Source of the DNA: Monodelphis domestica | Taxonomy: Eukaryota; Chordata; Mammalia; Didelphimorphia; Didelphidae | DNA length: 64,000 nt | NCBI RefSeq assembly: GCF_027887165.1 | Contig: NC_077231.1 | Coordinates: 186,418,103 to 186,482,102, forward strand | Direction of reading: 5' to 3' | Shown: piece after piece, positions 33,141 through 45,397 of the stretch | Layout: each line of letters starts with the position of its first letter | Position numbering within the stretch: the first letter of the stretch is position 1 | The notes under the pieces: generated by a model | The model's database searches: none | What the model saw: only the letters and a program-made list of their open reading frames with translations | What the model was told of the DNA's origin: nothing | Program-made: the position numbers and the translations under genes

Positions 33141-35454
33141 CAAAAATTGTCCTTTAGTTTCCAATTTATTTTTTCTCCCTGTTTATTTGGAGAAAATAGA
33201 AGGGGTAGTAGCAAATGAGCAGAATCTAATATCTAAAGCTGGTAGAGGAAGCAGGATGAAATTAATATTGTTTTATGTTGCCCAGAGAGAATTTTCACAA
33301 TATTGAAAAAAATTACATTTGAGGTTCCCAACCACAACAAAATTGCCTCTGAAACTTATCTGCAGCATTCACATCTGCTCCTTTCCTCAGGAGAATGGAC
33401 ACCATTTCTGGGTTATTTTCAGTAATAACAAGTAAAAATGGCATGTGCCCAATTCTGCCAAATCATGGAAAAACAGTTCATGAGAAATGGCATGATGCCA
33501 TAATGTCTCCACAGAAGGTTGAATCAAATGTCACTATAGTGGATTGGACCTGACAAGGGATGATAGTCCCCTCTTAATGGTCCCCTGGAATGCAATCAGA
33601 CACTTTCTAATCCAAATAATTTGCTTGGCCATAGAGAAAGGACATTCAGAACTGGGAAAGGAGGTTCATTCAAGATCAGGTAATCATTCTCCTGAGCACA
33701 GCTTCCTGAGGCTCACATACTATGAAAATGTTCCAGAGTCTCAAGGAGGGACACTGACCTATATCTTGGCCATAAGACAAAGTTGAGTAGGACAGGGAGG
33801 GGAGACTCTAAAGCTTAGAACACAAGCCCCTGAAGACTTTCAAGGACCCCCTAAGAGCCTAGAATACCACAAAGTCTCTACTGGTGAGGCTGCTGCTGAG
33901 GGGAGGGAGCTAAGTAGGATTAGCCAGGGGAGAAGCTTGCCTGGAATGTGAGAGGCAGCTGCACATACTAATAGCTTTCTATTTTCTTAGCTAATTGTTC
34001 TCACTAACTAATCTTTCCCCATTTCTTCCTGCTGAAGGAGTTCATGCATTTTCCATGTCTTCTAAATGTTGATGCCCTGAGTAAAAGTCTTCATTGCTTC
34101 ACCTTAGCTACAATTCTTGCTTTACTAGAACTACATGAGCTATAGCAGGGGCTACCACACTGAGAGAGAAAGTACATATGTCCATTGTTCATAGATCAGC
34201 CTGAATGAGAAGTTCTTCAACATGTTAGGCATAAGGTGACAAAATGTTTGGCCACAGATACCAACAAACACATGAATGACACATAGTAAAAGTGGACTGG
34301 AGTTGTACTTTCCTTTGGTGGAAGGAGTACTCGTGCCAATGATATTTGATCTATTTGAATTATGAGATTGTGTTTTGGGCAAAGGGGGAATTGGAATGAG
34401 CCAGGAGGGCCACCAGGGTCCCTCTCTCTTGAAGCAGAACAGGGGTGACAATACTGGGAAAATGGAAAATGAAAGCACTCTTCTGATGTTTAGCAGTCCA
34501 TCTTTAATCTCCACACACACTAATCAACCTACCCATGCCCAATGCTACAGAAGTACAGTTATAATTTTTACCCATGGGAAATTCAAGCCCACCTAACATA
34601 AGAAACTGAGCAGTTACCAAAATAGATTCTGGAAAATATCTTCTTAGAATTATGGGAATTCCTTATCTTTCCTCTAGCAGTAACCAGACACCTGGGGAAA
34701 TGTCGTTGGTTGGATCAGCCTTCTGTCTCAAAACTTGCTTTTTGCACTCCCAGCCTGACTTTGCTCAAGAATGTGAAAGGAGAGAGGAACAAGGCAAAGA
34801 TGACTTAACCCTTTGCATTCTCTACAATTATGCTGAAATTATATGACCTTAAAATTAAGATATTTGGGCTTTGAATATATATAAAACCACCAAAGAAATA
34901 ATTTAAAAAGAGATTTTACTTTACTTCAATTTTTATAAAAATGACACATAGAACTGTTTTCTCTGTCACCTATACTCTCAGAGAAGTGCCTCGATCACTG
35001 GGGGTTGAGGATATTGCCCAATGTCATGCAACCAGGATAAATTACAATGAGAACTTGTCTCTTTCTGGCTAGAAGAGCAGCTCACCTTCTAGTAGGCAAT
35101 GCTGCTTCTCTGATTTTCACAATCTAATTATAATTAATGTTTGGTTTGACATGGGTCTCAGGAGACTTCTCATGTTCTAGCTACAATTGTACTTGGGAAG
35201 TCAGGTTTAAAATCTGATATTCAAAGGCAAAAACTTAAAAAATAAATGAAAGTGAAAGTAATTATTTACATATCATACAAAGCTTCCATTTATGGGGTTA
35301 CAGATCTCCAAATACTATACGTTGAAAACAGGGTAAAGTTTGAAAAAGATTGCTATAAAAGTTTCTCTAAGTGAATGAATTCAATACATATGAACTCTTT
35401 ATGAAGGTTATTGACAGAAGCTAACAGTTGGTAATTACTTACATTTTACTTAAA
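33141..35454. other. unassigned DNA
   Basis: No recognisable gene. Open frames at 33544-33786, 34152-34520 (minus) and 34375-34596 overlap on opposite strands and show no domain. Composition is mixed, not low-complexity. Confidence 0.45.
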
Positions 35455-35585
35455 AGAATAGTTATGTAGAGTAGTAGATAAGAGTCCAACATTTGGAATC
35501 AGAGAATCAAGATTCAAATTTTGCTCTTACTTAGGCAAGTTCTCTGATCTTCAGTTTTCTCATATGTAACATTAGATAGACTAGT
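35455..35585 (+). repeat. MIR-type SINE
   Basis: 'gtagagtagtagataagagt', 'tttggaatcagagaatcaag', 'cttaggcaagttctctgatc' and 'ttcagttttctcatatgtaa' follow MIR sense order. The SINE ends immediately before the hAT element. Confidence 0.65.
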
Positions 35586-35587
35586 TC

Positions 35588-35595
35588 TCCTATAA
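35588..35595. repeat. hAT target-site duplication, left copy
   Basis: 'tcctataa', identical to 36591-36598. Eight bases is the standard hAT duplication length. Confidence 0.8.
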
Positions 35596-36590
35596 TCACG
35601 ATGGAGAACCTATGGCATGTATGCCAAAAAGGGCCCAAAGAACCCTTTCTGTGGGCATGCTTCTGTGGGCATGCCTGCAGCCACCCACCAGAGTTCCTTA
35701 CTAGAAAGTTAGAGGGACTCATATGGAGCTGTTTCCCTCCTCCTCTGCATGCAGCTGAGGACACTTGCCCTGTTCCTCTGCCCAGCAGTCAATGGGAGTG
35801 CTTCCTCCCTCCCCTGTATGGAGTATGTGGAAGTGAGAAATTGAGAATGATTTTGTAACAGGAGTTTGGAGCAGCTGAGTGATGACCTGTCAGTCAAATG
35901 AGAGTGTTCTAGTTGGAATGTTACCAGGAAAGGCAGTTGGAAGCCAGACCAACTATTGGCTGAACATTTTTGGCTTGAAAGAGGGAATAAGGAGTTTCTC
36001 TCTCTTGATTTTTGGAGACAGAAGAAAGGAAGGTGGTCTTTTGATTTTGAAGACAGAAGAAAGAAGGACAAAAGTCCAGATATCTCTATCTGATTTGCTC
36101 TGTTGTGATAGTGACTGAACTTCCAGACCTATTAGTTATTTCTCTCAATTGAACTATATTCCACCATCCTCCAATCTTAGACTCATCCTAGTGATAGGGA
36201 AACCACAAAACCTCTTTCCTTCCATTTCCTTATCCTCCTCTGTCTTTCCCAATAAACCCTTTATTTAAGATAGAGAAAAGTATTTCATTTGAAACATCAT
36301 AAACTCACCCCTGAATTGATTTAGAGAAACCAGAAGGAGAATCACCAAAAGGGGGGAGGCAAGAAGGAGGGGAAGGTAGGAAGAGGGAGGAAGGAAGGAA
36401 GAGAGGGAGGAGGGAAAAACAGAAGAAAGAAGATAACAGTCTGATCTTTAGTTATCAATAACCAATCAATATAGTTCCTTATTACAAGTAAGGGGGGAGC
36501 TGGAGTTAAGGTGGGGGGAAGGGTGTAGCCCTCAGTCTCTGGAGAGGGACAGCGCCTAGTACTCCATCTCTAAAAGGTTCTCCATCACTA
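35596..36590. mobile_element. hAT-superfamily DNA transposon, non-autonomous or internally replaced (995 bp)
   Basis: Terminal inverted repeats share 'gatggagaacct': the left end begins 'tcacgatggagaacctatgg', and the right end read inward begins 'tagtgatggagaaccttt'. Perfect 8-bp duplications flank it. The end sequences resemble OposCharlie/OC1-like hAT termini known from opossum (by recognition). No transposase frame with a catalytic triad or hAT dimerisation motif is seen; the frames at 35601-35858 and 35709-36071 (minus) are not transposase-like. The interior (about 35880-36440) has an 'aataaa' at 36251-36256 and a purine-rich tract, and may be unrelated LTR-like DNA carried or inserted later. 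Confidence 0.75.
36348..36432. repeat. purine-rich (GGAA)n-like tract
   Basis: Almost pure G/A on the plus strand, with several 'ggaagg' motifs, inside the hAT element. Confidence 0.7.
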
Positions 36591-36598
36591 TCCTATAA
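36591..36598. repeat. hAT target-site duplication, right copy
   Basis: 'tcctataa', identical to 35588-35595. Confidence 0.8.
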
Positions 36599-37702
36599 GA
36601 GCTAATCTGTCTCTAAATCTATGCAACTGTGGTTACAAAGTAATGATTATTTTAATAAGATATACAATAGATTTTTCCTAATGAAAGGTACCTTACTTTG
36701 TGTTTCAATGTTAGTTTTATCAAGCATTTTAATGGACAATGATACATCATGCTCACAAACAGCATAGTGAAAGAGTGTTTTTGGTGATATCCTCAAAATT
36801 GGGTCTTGTTTAACTTTCTAGAACAGTTGCACATTCTTCACATTATACTCTCTGAATACAACATGAAGAAACTGAGTTCTACAACTTGACTTTATACTCT
36901 AAAGATGTAATGTTTAATAAATAAATAGGGAACAGTTCATAGCCCAACATAAGTCATGCACCATCAAAAAAGATCTACTTTCACTGTCATGAATATTTAA
37001 TTTGCATTTCCTCTCCACCAAGAGGAACACACTGCACAAACCAGTTAAGAAGAGATCCTGTTATAAAATAACATGGTATGAAGTTGCAGAATAGAGGGCA
37101 TGTTTGATCATTTAAAATTACATAAGAAAGATCAAAATTATACAAATACAATTAGAGCATTTTTTCTACCTACATTTTGTAAGAATTAAAATCACTTATC
37201 ATGGAACAATTTACTACATTTGGTAAAATTTACATTTATTCTTAGTACTTGTTTTTATATAACAATGTATGTACAATTGAAATAAAATTATGGCCTGTGC
37301 TGACTTTAGGAGAACTTTAACCCTAAATATTTGAATGTTTCAAAAAATAATTTTTTAACTCTTCTTGAGGTACAAATGGCTTATATGGGTACTAGTGTCA
37401 TTGGCATTTGCATGAACTAGTTTTTTTTCCCTTAAAAGGGAAAGACTTGATTGGCCCAAAGGACTAGAGTTTGGGTAGTTGACTGAGCTTTTCCTGTTTT
37501 AAGATTTAGAAAGCCCAGCTCATAACCACAAAGTACCTCTCACTCTTTTAAGAGATATCCCAATTGCCCAGGGAGTTGACATACCCCTACAAACATGAAC
37601 ATTTCCAAATGGAGATCATAAGGATTGAATTTACCTGAATCAGGGCTATCTTCTTAACAAAAAATTTCTATTCTAATATAAAGGAAAGTTTCAACACTTT
37701 TC
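36599..37702. other. AT-rich unassigned DNA
   Basis: No gene and no nameable repeat seen. Confidence 0.5.
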
Positions 37703-37719
37703 TCCTTTCCCTTCCTTTT
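37703..37719. repeat. L1-C target-site duplication, left copy
   Basis: 'tcctttcccttcctttt' is identical to 44311-44327. Its complement starts with AAAA and follows TTTT at the right-hand copy, the classic L1 endonuclease target. Confidence 0.9.
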
Positions 37720-38140
37720 TTTAATAAATTTTTTTTAATTTTTAAATTTTTTTACATGATTACACAATTCACATTGTCTTCCCCCTTTTTAAAACATTAC
37801 TTTATTTGGTCATTTTAAAACATTATTCATTAGAAAGAAAGATCATTTTCTATTCCTTCCCTCCCCGTCCCACCTACCCTCCCATTGGTGATGCGTGATT
37901 CCTCTGGGTATCACATGTGTCTTCGATCTGAACTTGTTTCCTTGTTATTGGTTTTTGCATTAGGGTGTTCATTCAGAGTCTTTCCTCAATCATATCCCTT
38001 CCATCCCTGTAGTCAAGCTGTTGCCTTTCCTTGGTGTTTTTGCTCCCACCTTTTGTCCTCTGCTTAAAGGTAGTACTTTTTCTCCTTGGTCCCTGCAGGT
38101 TGCTCATGGACATTGCACTGACACTAATGGAGAAGTCCAT

Positions 38141-41100
38141 TACATTTGATTGTACCACAGTGTATCAGTCTCTGTGTACAATGTTCTCCTGGTTTTGCTC
38201 CTCTCACTCTGCATCACTTCCTGGAGGTCATTCTAGTCTCCATGGAATTCCTCCACTTTATTATTCCTTTTAGCACAATAGTATTCCATCACCAACATAT
38301 ACCATAATTTATTCAGCCATTCCCCACTTGAAGGGCATCCCCTCATTTTCAATTTTTTGGCCACCACAAAGAGAGCAGCTATGAATATTCTTGTACAAGT
38401 CTATTTCCTTATTATCTCTTTGGGTACAAATTCAGCAGTGCTATGGCAGACAGTCTTTTATCGCCCTTTGGGCATAGTTCCAAATTGCACTCCAGAATGG
38501 TTGGATCAATTCACAACTCCACCAGCAATGAATTAATGTCCCTACTTTGCCACATCCCCTCTAACATTCATTATTTTCCTTTGCTGTCATGTTAGCCAGT
38601 CTGCTAGGTGTGAGGTGATACCTCAGAGTTGTTTTGATTTGCATCTCTCTGATTATCAGAGATTTAGAACACTTTTTCATGTGATTATTAATAGTTTTGA
38701 CTTCTTTGGCTGAAAACTGCCTATTCATGTCCCTTGCCCATTTATCAATTGGAGAATAGCTTGATTTTTTGTACAGTTGATTTAGCTCTTTATAAATTTG
38801 AGTAATTAGACCTTTGTCAGAGGTTTTTGTTATGAAGATTGTTTCCCAATTTGTTGTTTCCCTTCTTATTTTGGTTACATTGGTTTTGTTTGTACAAAAA
38901 CTTTTTAATTTGATGTAATCAAAATTATTAATTTTACATTTTGTGATTCTTTCTATGACTTGCTTGGTTTTAAAGTCTTTCCCTTCACAAAGGTCTGACA
39001 TGTATACTATTGTATACTATTCTGTGTTCACCTAATTTTCTTATAGTTTCCTTCTTTATGTTCAAGTCATTCACCCATTCTGAGTTTATCTTGGTGTAGG
39101 ATGTGAGGTGTTGATCCAAACCTCTCCCACACTGTCTTACAATTTTCCCAGGAGTTTTTGTCAAATAGTGGATTTTTGTCCCCAAAACTGGGGTCTTTGG
39201 GTTTGTCATATACTGTCTTGCTGAGGTCACTTACCCCAAGTCTATTCCATTAATCCTCCTTTCTGTTTCTTAGCCAGTACCATATTGTTTTGATGACCAC
39301 TGCTTTATAGTATAGTTTGAGATCTGGGACTGCAAGGCCACCTTCAACTGTATTTTTTTTCATTATTTCCCTGGATATCCTTGATCCTTTGTTCTTCCAA
39401 ATGAACTTTGTTATGTTTTTTCTAATTCAGTAAAAAAAATTTTTTAGAAGTTCAATGAGTATGGCACTAAATAAGTAAATAAATTTGGGTAGGATGGTCA
39501 TTTTTATTATATTGGCTCATCCTACCCAAGAGCAGTTAATGTTTTTCCAATTGCTCAAGTGTAGTTTTAATTGTGTGAAGAGTGTTTTGTAGTTGTGTAC
39601 ATATAGTTCCTGTGTTTTTTCTCTGCAGATAGATTCCTAAGTATTTTATTTTGTCTAAGGTGATTTTGAATGGGATTCCTCTTTTTAATTCTTGCTGCTG
39701 AGATGTGTTGGAAATATATAGAAATGCTGACGACTTATATGGGTTTATTTTGTATCCTGCAACTTTGCTAAAGTTGTTGATTACTTCGATTAGCTTTTTT
39801 TGTTGATTCACTAGGGTTCTTTAAGTAGACCATCATGTCATCTGCAAAGAGTGATAACTTCTCATTGCCTATTTTAATACTTTCATTTTCTTTTTCTTCT
39901 CTAATTGCTATTGCTAGTGTTTCTAGTTCAATATTAAATAATAGAGGTCATAATGGGCATCCTCGTTTCACTCCTAATCTTATTGGGAATGCATCTAGTT
40001 TAGCCCCATTGCAGATGATGTTAGCTGATGGTTTTAGATATATACTGTTTATTATTTTTAGGAAAGACTCTTCTATTCCTATGCTTTCTGGTGTTTTTAA
40101 TAGGAATGGGTGTTGTATTTTATCAAAGGCTTTTTCTGCATCTATTGAAATAATCATGTGATTTTTGTTGGTTTGCTTGTTGATATGGTCAATAATGTGA
40201 ATGTTTTCCTAATATTGAACCAGCCCTGCATTCCTGGTATAAATCCTACTTGATCATCGTGATTGACCCTCCTGATCACTTGCTGAAGTCTTTTTGCTAG
40301 TATCCTGTTTAAGATTTTTCATCTATGTTCATTAGGGAGATTGGTTTGTAGTTTTCTTTCTCTGTTTTTAACTTGCCTGGCTTTGGAATCAGTACCATGC
40401 TTGTGTCATAAAAGGAATTTGATAAAACTCCCTCTTTGCTTATTATGTCAAATAGTTTTTATAGTATTGGGATTAGCTGTTCTTTGAATGTTTAATAGAA
40501 TTCACTTGTGAATCCATCAGGCCCTGGGGATTTTTTCTTAGGGAGTTCTTTGATGGCTTGTTGGAGTTCTTTTTCTGATATGGGATTATTTAAGAATTCT
40601 ATTTCTTCTTCTGTTAGTCTAGGCAATTTATATTTTTTGTAAATATTTGTCCACATCGCATAGATTGGCATATTTATTACCATATAGTTGGGCAAAGAAG
40701 TTTTTAATGATTGCCTTAATTTCCTCTTCACTGGAGGTAAGATCCCCCTTTTCATCTATGATACTGTTAATTTGCTTTTCTTCTCTCCTTTTGTTAATTA
40801 GATTGACCAGTACTTTGTCTATTTTGTCTGTTTTTTCAAAGTACCAGCTTCTAGTCTTGTTTATTAGTTCAATAGTTCTATAACTTTCGATTTTATTAAT
40901 TTCTCCCTTAATTTTTAGGATTTCTAATTTAGTTTTCCTCTGTGGGGGTTTAATTTGTTTGCTTTCAAATTTTTTGATTTGCATTTCCAATTCATTGATC
41001 TCTGCCCTCCCTAATTTGTTAATATATGCACTCGTGGATATGAATTTTCCTCTGAGTACTTCTTTGCCTGCATCCCATAAGGTTTGAAAGGATGTTTCAC

Positions 41101-41925
41101 CATTGTCATTTTCTTCAATGAAATTAATTGTTTCTATGATTTGTTCTCTAACTAACTGATTTTGGAGCATCATATTATTTAATTTCCAATTGATTTTTGA
41201 TTTTGCTCTCCATCTACCCTTACTGATCCTTATTTTATTTGTGATCTGAAAAGTTTGCATTAATTATTTCTGCTTTTATGCATTTATATGCCATGTTTTT
41301 ATGATCTAGTGTATGGTCAATCTTTGTGAATGTGCTATGTGCTGCTGAAAAGAGGTGTATTCCTTTTTGTCCCTATATATTTTTCTCCATATATTTATCA
41401 ACTCTAATTTTTCTAAGATTTCATTCACCTCTTTTACTTCTTTCTTATTTATTTTTTGGTTTGATTTATGTCAATTTGATAGTGGTTGGTGCAAGTCTCC
41501 CACTAATATGGTTTTACTGTCTATTTCCTCCTTCAATTCTCCTAGTTTCTCCATTAGAAATTTGGATGCTATACCATTTGGTGCATACATGTTGATTAGT
41601 GATATTTCCTCGTTGTCTATACTCCCTTTTATAAGGATGTATTTACCTTCCCTATCCCTTTTAATCAGGTCTATTTTTGCTTTGGCTTTATCAGATATCA
41701 TGATTGCATCTCCTGCCTTCTTTCTGTCAGTTGATGCCCAAAAGGTCTTACTCCAACCTTTAATTCTGACCTTGTGAGTATCTACCCGCCTCATGTGTGT
41801 TTTCTAAAGACAGCATATGGTAGGGTTTTGGATTCTAATTCATTCTGCTATTTGTCTATGTTTTATCAGTGAGTTCATTCCATTCACATTCAATGTTATG
41901 ATTGTCCTTTGTGAATTCCCCATCA
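38141..41925 (-). pseudogene. L1-C ORF2, multiply broken
   Basis: Collinear with L1-B ORF2 along its full length. Open pieces are: endonuclease 41471-41794 (MRRVDTHKVRIKGWSK to GDLHQPLSN; the active-site Asn is His at 41489-41491), the pre-RT region 40628-41260, RT pieces around 39948-40755 including [12 protein letters not shown] and [10 protein letters not shown], an FADD-type site complement at about 39837-39852, and the C-terminal part 38561-39230. At least six frame changes separate these pieces. Inactive. Confidence 0.85.
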
Positions 41926-42559
41926 TTTTGATATCCTCCCTTTATTCTGACCTTTCTTCTTTTGCTGTAACCTTTTAAACCAGTAGTTTACTTTAAATCA
42001 ATTCCCTTAGTCTTCTCCCTTGATAAGCTTTGCTTTCTGGCCCCTCCCTTTTTGTTCGCTTCCCCTCCCCCCCTCTCCTTCCCTCCATTTTTGTGTTCCC
42101 TCCCTCCATCCCCCCCTCCTTAGTTTTCCCTTCTCCCTTACCCTGTTGGATAAGATAGAATTCACTATCCCAATGGATCTAGATGTTCTTCCCTCTCAGA
42201 GTTGATTTCACTGAGAGTAAGGTTTAAGTAATAACAATAAGCACTCTTTTCCTCTCTTTCTTATATGAGACTTCCTCCCCTCCCCTTCCCGTGTGTATCT
42301 TTGTGTGACAAAGATTATTCTGTTTAATTTATTTCTATTTCTTCATGTATATCTTAGTACCATCATTGATTTCCCCCTCCTTTTTTCTTTCTTTTTCCCC
42401 CCCTTTGAATCATGTTAATGCCCCGATCTTTCCCTATGTGTGATTCTTCTGATTACTCTATTAATGTATACAATTTTTGAAAGTTACACATAACATTTCC
42501 CCCATATATTAGTATATATAATTTGATCTAATTCTGGCCCTTATAGAAGAGAGTTTGAA

Positions 42560-43525
42560 TAAAAGAAAAAAACATTTTTCTCCTTTTCCTTTTCTTTCAT
42601 ATTTACCTTTTCATGTTTCTCTTGCTCTTTGCATTTGGATGTCAAACTTTCCACTGAGTTCTGGTCTTTTCTTTACAAATATTTGGAAATCTTCTATTTT
42701 GTTGAATGCCCATACTTTCCCCTGGAAGTATATAGTGAGTTTTGATGGGTAGCTGATTCTTAGTTGAAGACCCAGTTCTCTTGCCTTTCTGAATATTGTA
42801 TTCCAGGCTTCATGGTCTCATAGCCTGGCCACTGCTAGGTCTTGTGTGATCCTTATTGGGGCACCTCTGTATCTGACGTTTCTCTTCTTAGCTTCTTGTA
42901 AGATTTTCTCCTTAGCTTGGAAGCTCATGAATTTGGCGGGTTTAGTATAGAGGGTGGTCTATGAACTCTTTCAATTTCTATTTTGTCCCCTTGTTTGAGA
43001 ATATCAGGGCAATTCTCTTCAATGATTTCTTGTAGTATGGCATCGAGATTTTTGTTAATCTCTGGTTTTTCAGGTAGACCGATGTTTCTCAAATTGTCTC
43101 TCCTTCCTCTGTTTTCCTAGTCTGTCACCTTGTCAGTGAGATATTTTATGTTTTCTTCTAATTCATTAATTTTTTTACTTTGCTTTATTAATTCTTGCTG
43201 TTTTGCAAGCTCAATGTCTTCCAGTTGCTTAATTCTGGTCTTTAAGGACTGGTTTTGCTTTTCAGTTTGGTCTGTCCTTCTGTTTGAGGCTTCCAACTGT
43301 TTCTCCAATTGGGAGTTTTTGTCTGTCAGGCTGTTGACCTCTTTCTGAATATTTTCCCATTTTTCTTGCCAGAAGGTTTCCATCTTTTGGATAAGCTCCA
43401 TTTTGAGTTCTTCCAGAGTTGTGGATGATTTCCATTTTGGAGGGCATGTTTTGATTTTGTTTGAATTTCATCCTCTTTTTCCTCTGTAGCCTGGATTTTC
43501 CCTCCATAAAAGTTTTCAATAGTCA
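42560..43525 (-). pseudogene. L1-C ORF1, broken
   Basis: The minus frame 43117-43401 encodes a coiled coil (MELIQKMETFWQEKWEN to LEENIKYLTDKVTD) that ends at a TAG where L1-B has Leu (LENRGRRDN). N-terminal pieces with FYGGKIQATEEKEDE lie at 43326-43526. The C-terminal domain (complement of about 42600-42960) keeps the LGLQ.RISYPSKLTIYF pattern. Compared with L1-B, the coiled coil has 14 extra residues between the WEN.QK and DQ.EK motifs. Confidence 0.75.
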
Positions 43526-43734
43526 CTTTTCCCCCCTTTCTTCTTGGAGGGGTGATCTTGGGCAGTATGAGCCATCCCTTTGGTGGTTTTCCCTTTCCTT
43601 TTTAGTCAGAGGTCTGAGTGAGATGGGTAGAATTTCTGTGGATTTAAGTGGCAGTGCTTTTGTCTCAGGCTGGTTCTTCCCAGCCTCTGCAGTTTGTTAG
43701 CGCACCCACTGCATGGTCTGTGGTCTCTTCTGTC

Positions 43735-44005
43735 CTGTGCACAGGCTTCTCCTGTGAAACCACTCTGAGAGGTAGTTCCCTGGTTGACCTTGTCAGTTCC
43801 CAAGGACCCTGGCATGCCCCCCCACTAAAGGGAGGAGCAGAGCTTTGGCCTCAGGTAGTTTCTAGAGTCTCCACTGCGTTTGCAGTTTGCAAGAGCCCCC
43901 GCAGTCTGCGCACTCTCCAGTATGCAGGAGTTTCCTGTGAAACCGCTCTGAGTGGTAGTTCCCTGAAAGTCCTCATTAGATCCCAAGGACCCTGGTGTGC
44001 CACCC
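43735..44005 (-). repeat. tandem monomers in the L1-C 5' UTR
   Basis: Two related units, 43737-43820 and 43919-44001 (period about 181 bp), share 'ctcctgtgaaaccactctga'-type words, 'gtagttccctg' and 'cccaaggaccctgg.'. Similarity extends upstream into 43685-43735 and 43870-43918. These monomers do not resemble those of L1-B. Confidence 0.65.
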
Positions 44006-44014
44006 CCCCCCCCC
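44002..44014. repeat. C homopolymer in the L1-C 5' UTR
   Basis: Run of about 12-13 C bases, prone to slippage. Confidence 0.8.
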
Positions 44015-44288
44015 AGACAGAGATGGTCCTCACTCACTCGCTGTCTCCAGTGAGCTGGCTGGTCCCTACTCTGGTTCTATAGGTGAGGTGGGGGAGGGAA
44101 GTTCAGCTCACATTTTAGTGCTAGCTTTCTCTCACTCTTATAGTGTGGAAATGCTCAAACCCCATGTACTTTCATTGCTGTGGCCTACTGGAGAGTCCCT
44201 CCATCCTTACAAAGATGATTTTTATGCTCTTTTGAGGTAGTCTATTCCATTCGGTGCCGGGGGAGAGGAAGCGATTCACATCTAGATT

Positions 44289-44299
44289 GCAGCCATGTT
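44289..44299 (-). promoter_or_regulatory. YY1-like site at the L1-C 5' end
   Basis: The minus strand reads 'aacatggctgc', the ATGG core of a YY1 site, within about 20 bp of the element's 5' end, as in L1-B. It is weaker than the L1-B site. Confidence 0.45.
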
Positions 44300-44310
44300 T
44301 ACCCTGAAGT

Positions 44311-44327
44311 TCCTTTCCCTTCCTTTT
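44311..44327. repeat. L1-C target-site duplication, right copy
   Basis: Identical to 37703-37719 and followed by 'aaaagg', giving a TTTT/AAAA endonuclease site on the minus strand. Confidence 0.9.
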
Positions 44328-45100
44328 AAAAGGCTAAATTCCTATTCTCCTCTTCATGCCACAAGATCTCAGAGGCCAACCCTGGGAAGATGGTCTATGT
44401 ATGATAAGTGGACCTTTACCTTTCTCCTGCCCAGATCTAGACCATCATACCACTCCAGCTTCAAGCTCTACTGCCATGTGTATTCTTGGGCAATTCTTCT
44501 CTCCCTCATTTTGACCTCTAGCTTCCCTGTATGGGATGTCTTTCCCCATTAGAATGGGAACTCTTAGAAAGTAAAGTCTGCCTTTCCACCACAATCAACA
44601 CTAGTAAGATGAAAGCACAATCAAAAATCACAAAAATAAAATGTATATTCTTAGCTTTCATCCCAGTGGCTCACAACATGGTAAGGACTATGGAGGAGTC
44701 CAAGACAGATCAGGCTCATTGAGGAAAAAACAGCCTTGAGAGGACAAGTTTGTGAGCTTGCCTGAGACTTTAGTAAGGCCAGTCTCTACCTTTAAGTTAT
44801 GAACTGTTCTCTAAACTTTAACTCAGATAAGAAAGAATTCTTCCCCCAATATGATCATCATCAAAACCCTGGGCCTTTCCTCATTCTGAAAAACAAAGAA
44901 GTCCTTGTAATATCATGACTGTTAGAACCAAATCTTTCTTTCCTTGAGTTACACAGGATAGATCAGCTGTTACTCTTTCTCAATTTGCTTACATTTGTAA
45001 TGGAACTATGGTATCATTCTTGTGTGAAGTAATTTTGTAAACAATATCCTGTGGGAAAGCAACGCCCCTCATTAATGTTGTAATGTTTAGTATTTTACTC

Positions 45101-45110
45101 TCTATAAAAG
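45101..45110 (+). promoter_or_regulatory. TATA box of the 45-kb LTR
   Basis: 'tctataaaag', 17-26 bp upstream of the poly(A) signal 'aataaa' at 45127; the short R region is a known ERV arrangement. Confidence 0.5.
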
Positions 45111-45262
45111 TCTTTCTTTTTGTCATAATAAAGGAAGATCATAGCTCCCATTCATGGTACTGTGTTTTTTCTGTTTGGTCCTTCTCAGGCATGCTGGCCA
45201 CTGTCTTTCATTTTTTCTTCTTATTTCACTCTTTCTCTTTGGGAGCTAGTCTCCTTAGTAAG

Positions 45263-45266
<4 letters not shown>

Positions 45267-45328
<62 letters not shown>
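45267..45328. repeat. (CT)31 microsatellite
   Basis: Sixty-two bases of uninterrupted CT dinucleotides. Confidence 0.97.
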
Positions 45329-45332
<4 letters not shown>

Positions 45333-45397
45333 GTAATGGCTCTCAGATTCAGTCATTCATCATTGTATACTCACAAAGGACTAAATAAATGCTTTCC

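Larger units (their letters stand above)
37720..44310 (-). mobile_element. full-length L1 (L1-C), decayed, with 17-bp target duplications
   Basis: On the minus strand: 5' UTR (44310 to about 43530), ORF1 (about 43525-42560), purine-rich spacer, ORF2 (about 41925-38141), 3' UTR (38140 to about 37790) and a complex A-rich tail (37790-37720). Perfect 17-bp duplications flank it. Many stops and indels in both ORFs show it is older than L1-B. The tail contains about 35 non-A bases after the normal L1 end. Confidence 0.92.
44690..45395 (+). mobile_element. ERV-type solo LTR with TATA box, poly(A) signal and (CT)31
   Basis: A long non-coding U3-like body is followed by 'tctataaaag' (TATA, 45101-45110), 'aataaa' (45127-45132) and a U5-like T-rich end. 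The (CT)n tract at 45267-45328 lies in this U5-like part. L1-D inserted just beyond. The frame 45083-45388 runs through the CT repeat and is an artefact. Exact ends and family not determined. Confidence 0.5.

Noticed and set aside
39835..41777. Plus-strand open frames within L1-C
   Set aside because: Antisense shadows of the minus-strand ORF2, not genes.
45083..45388. 101-codon frame
   Set aside because: Half of it is Ser-Leu repeats from the CT microsatellite.
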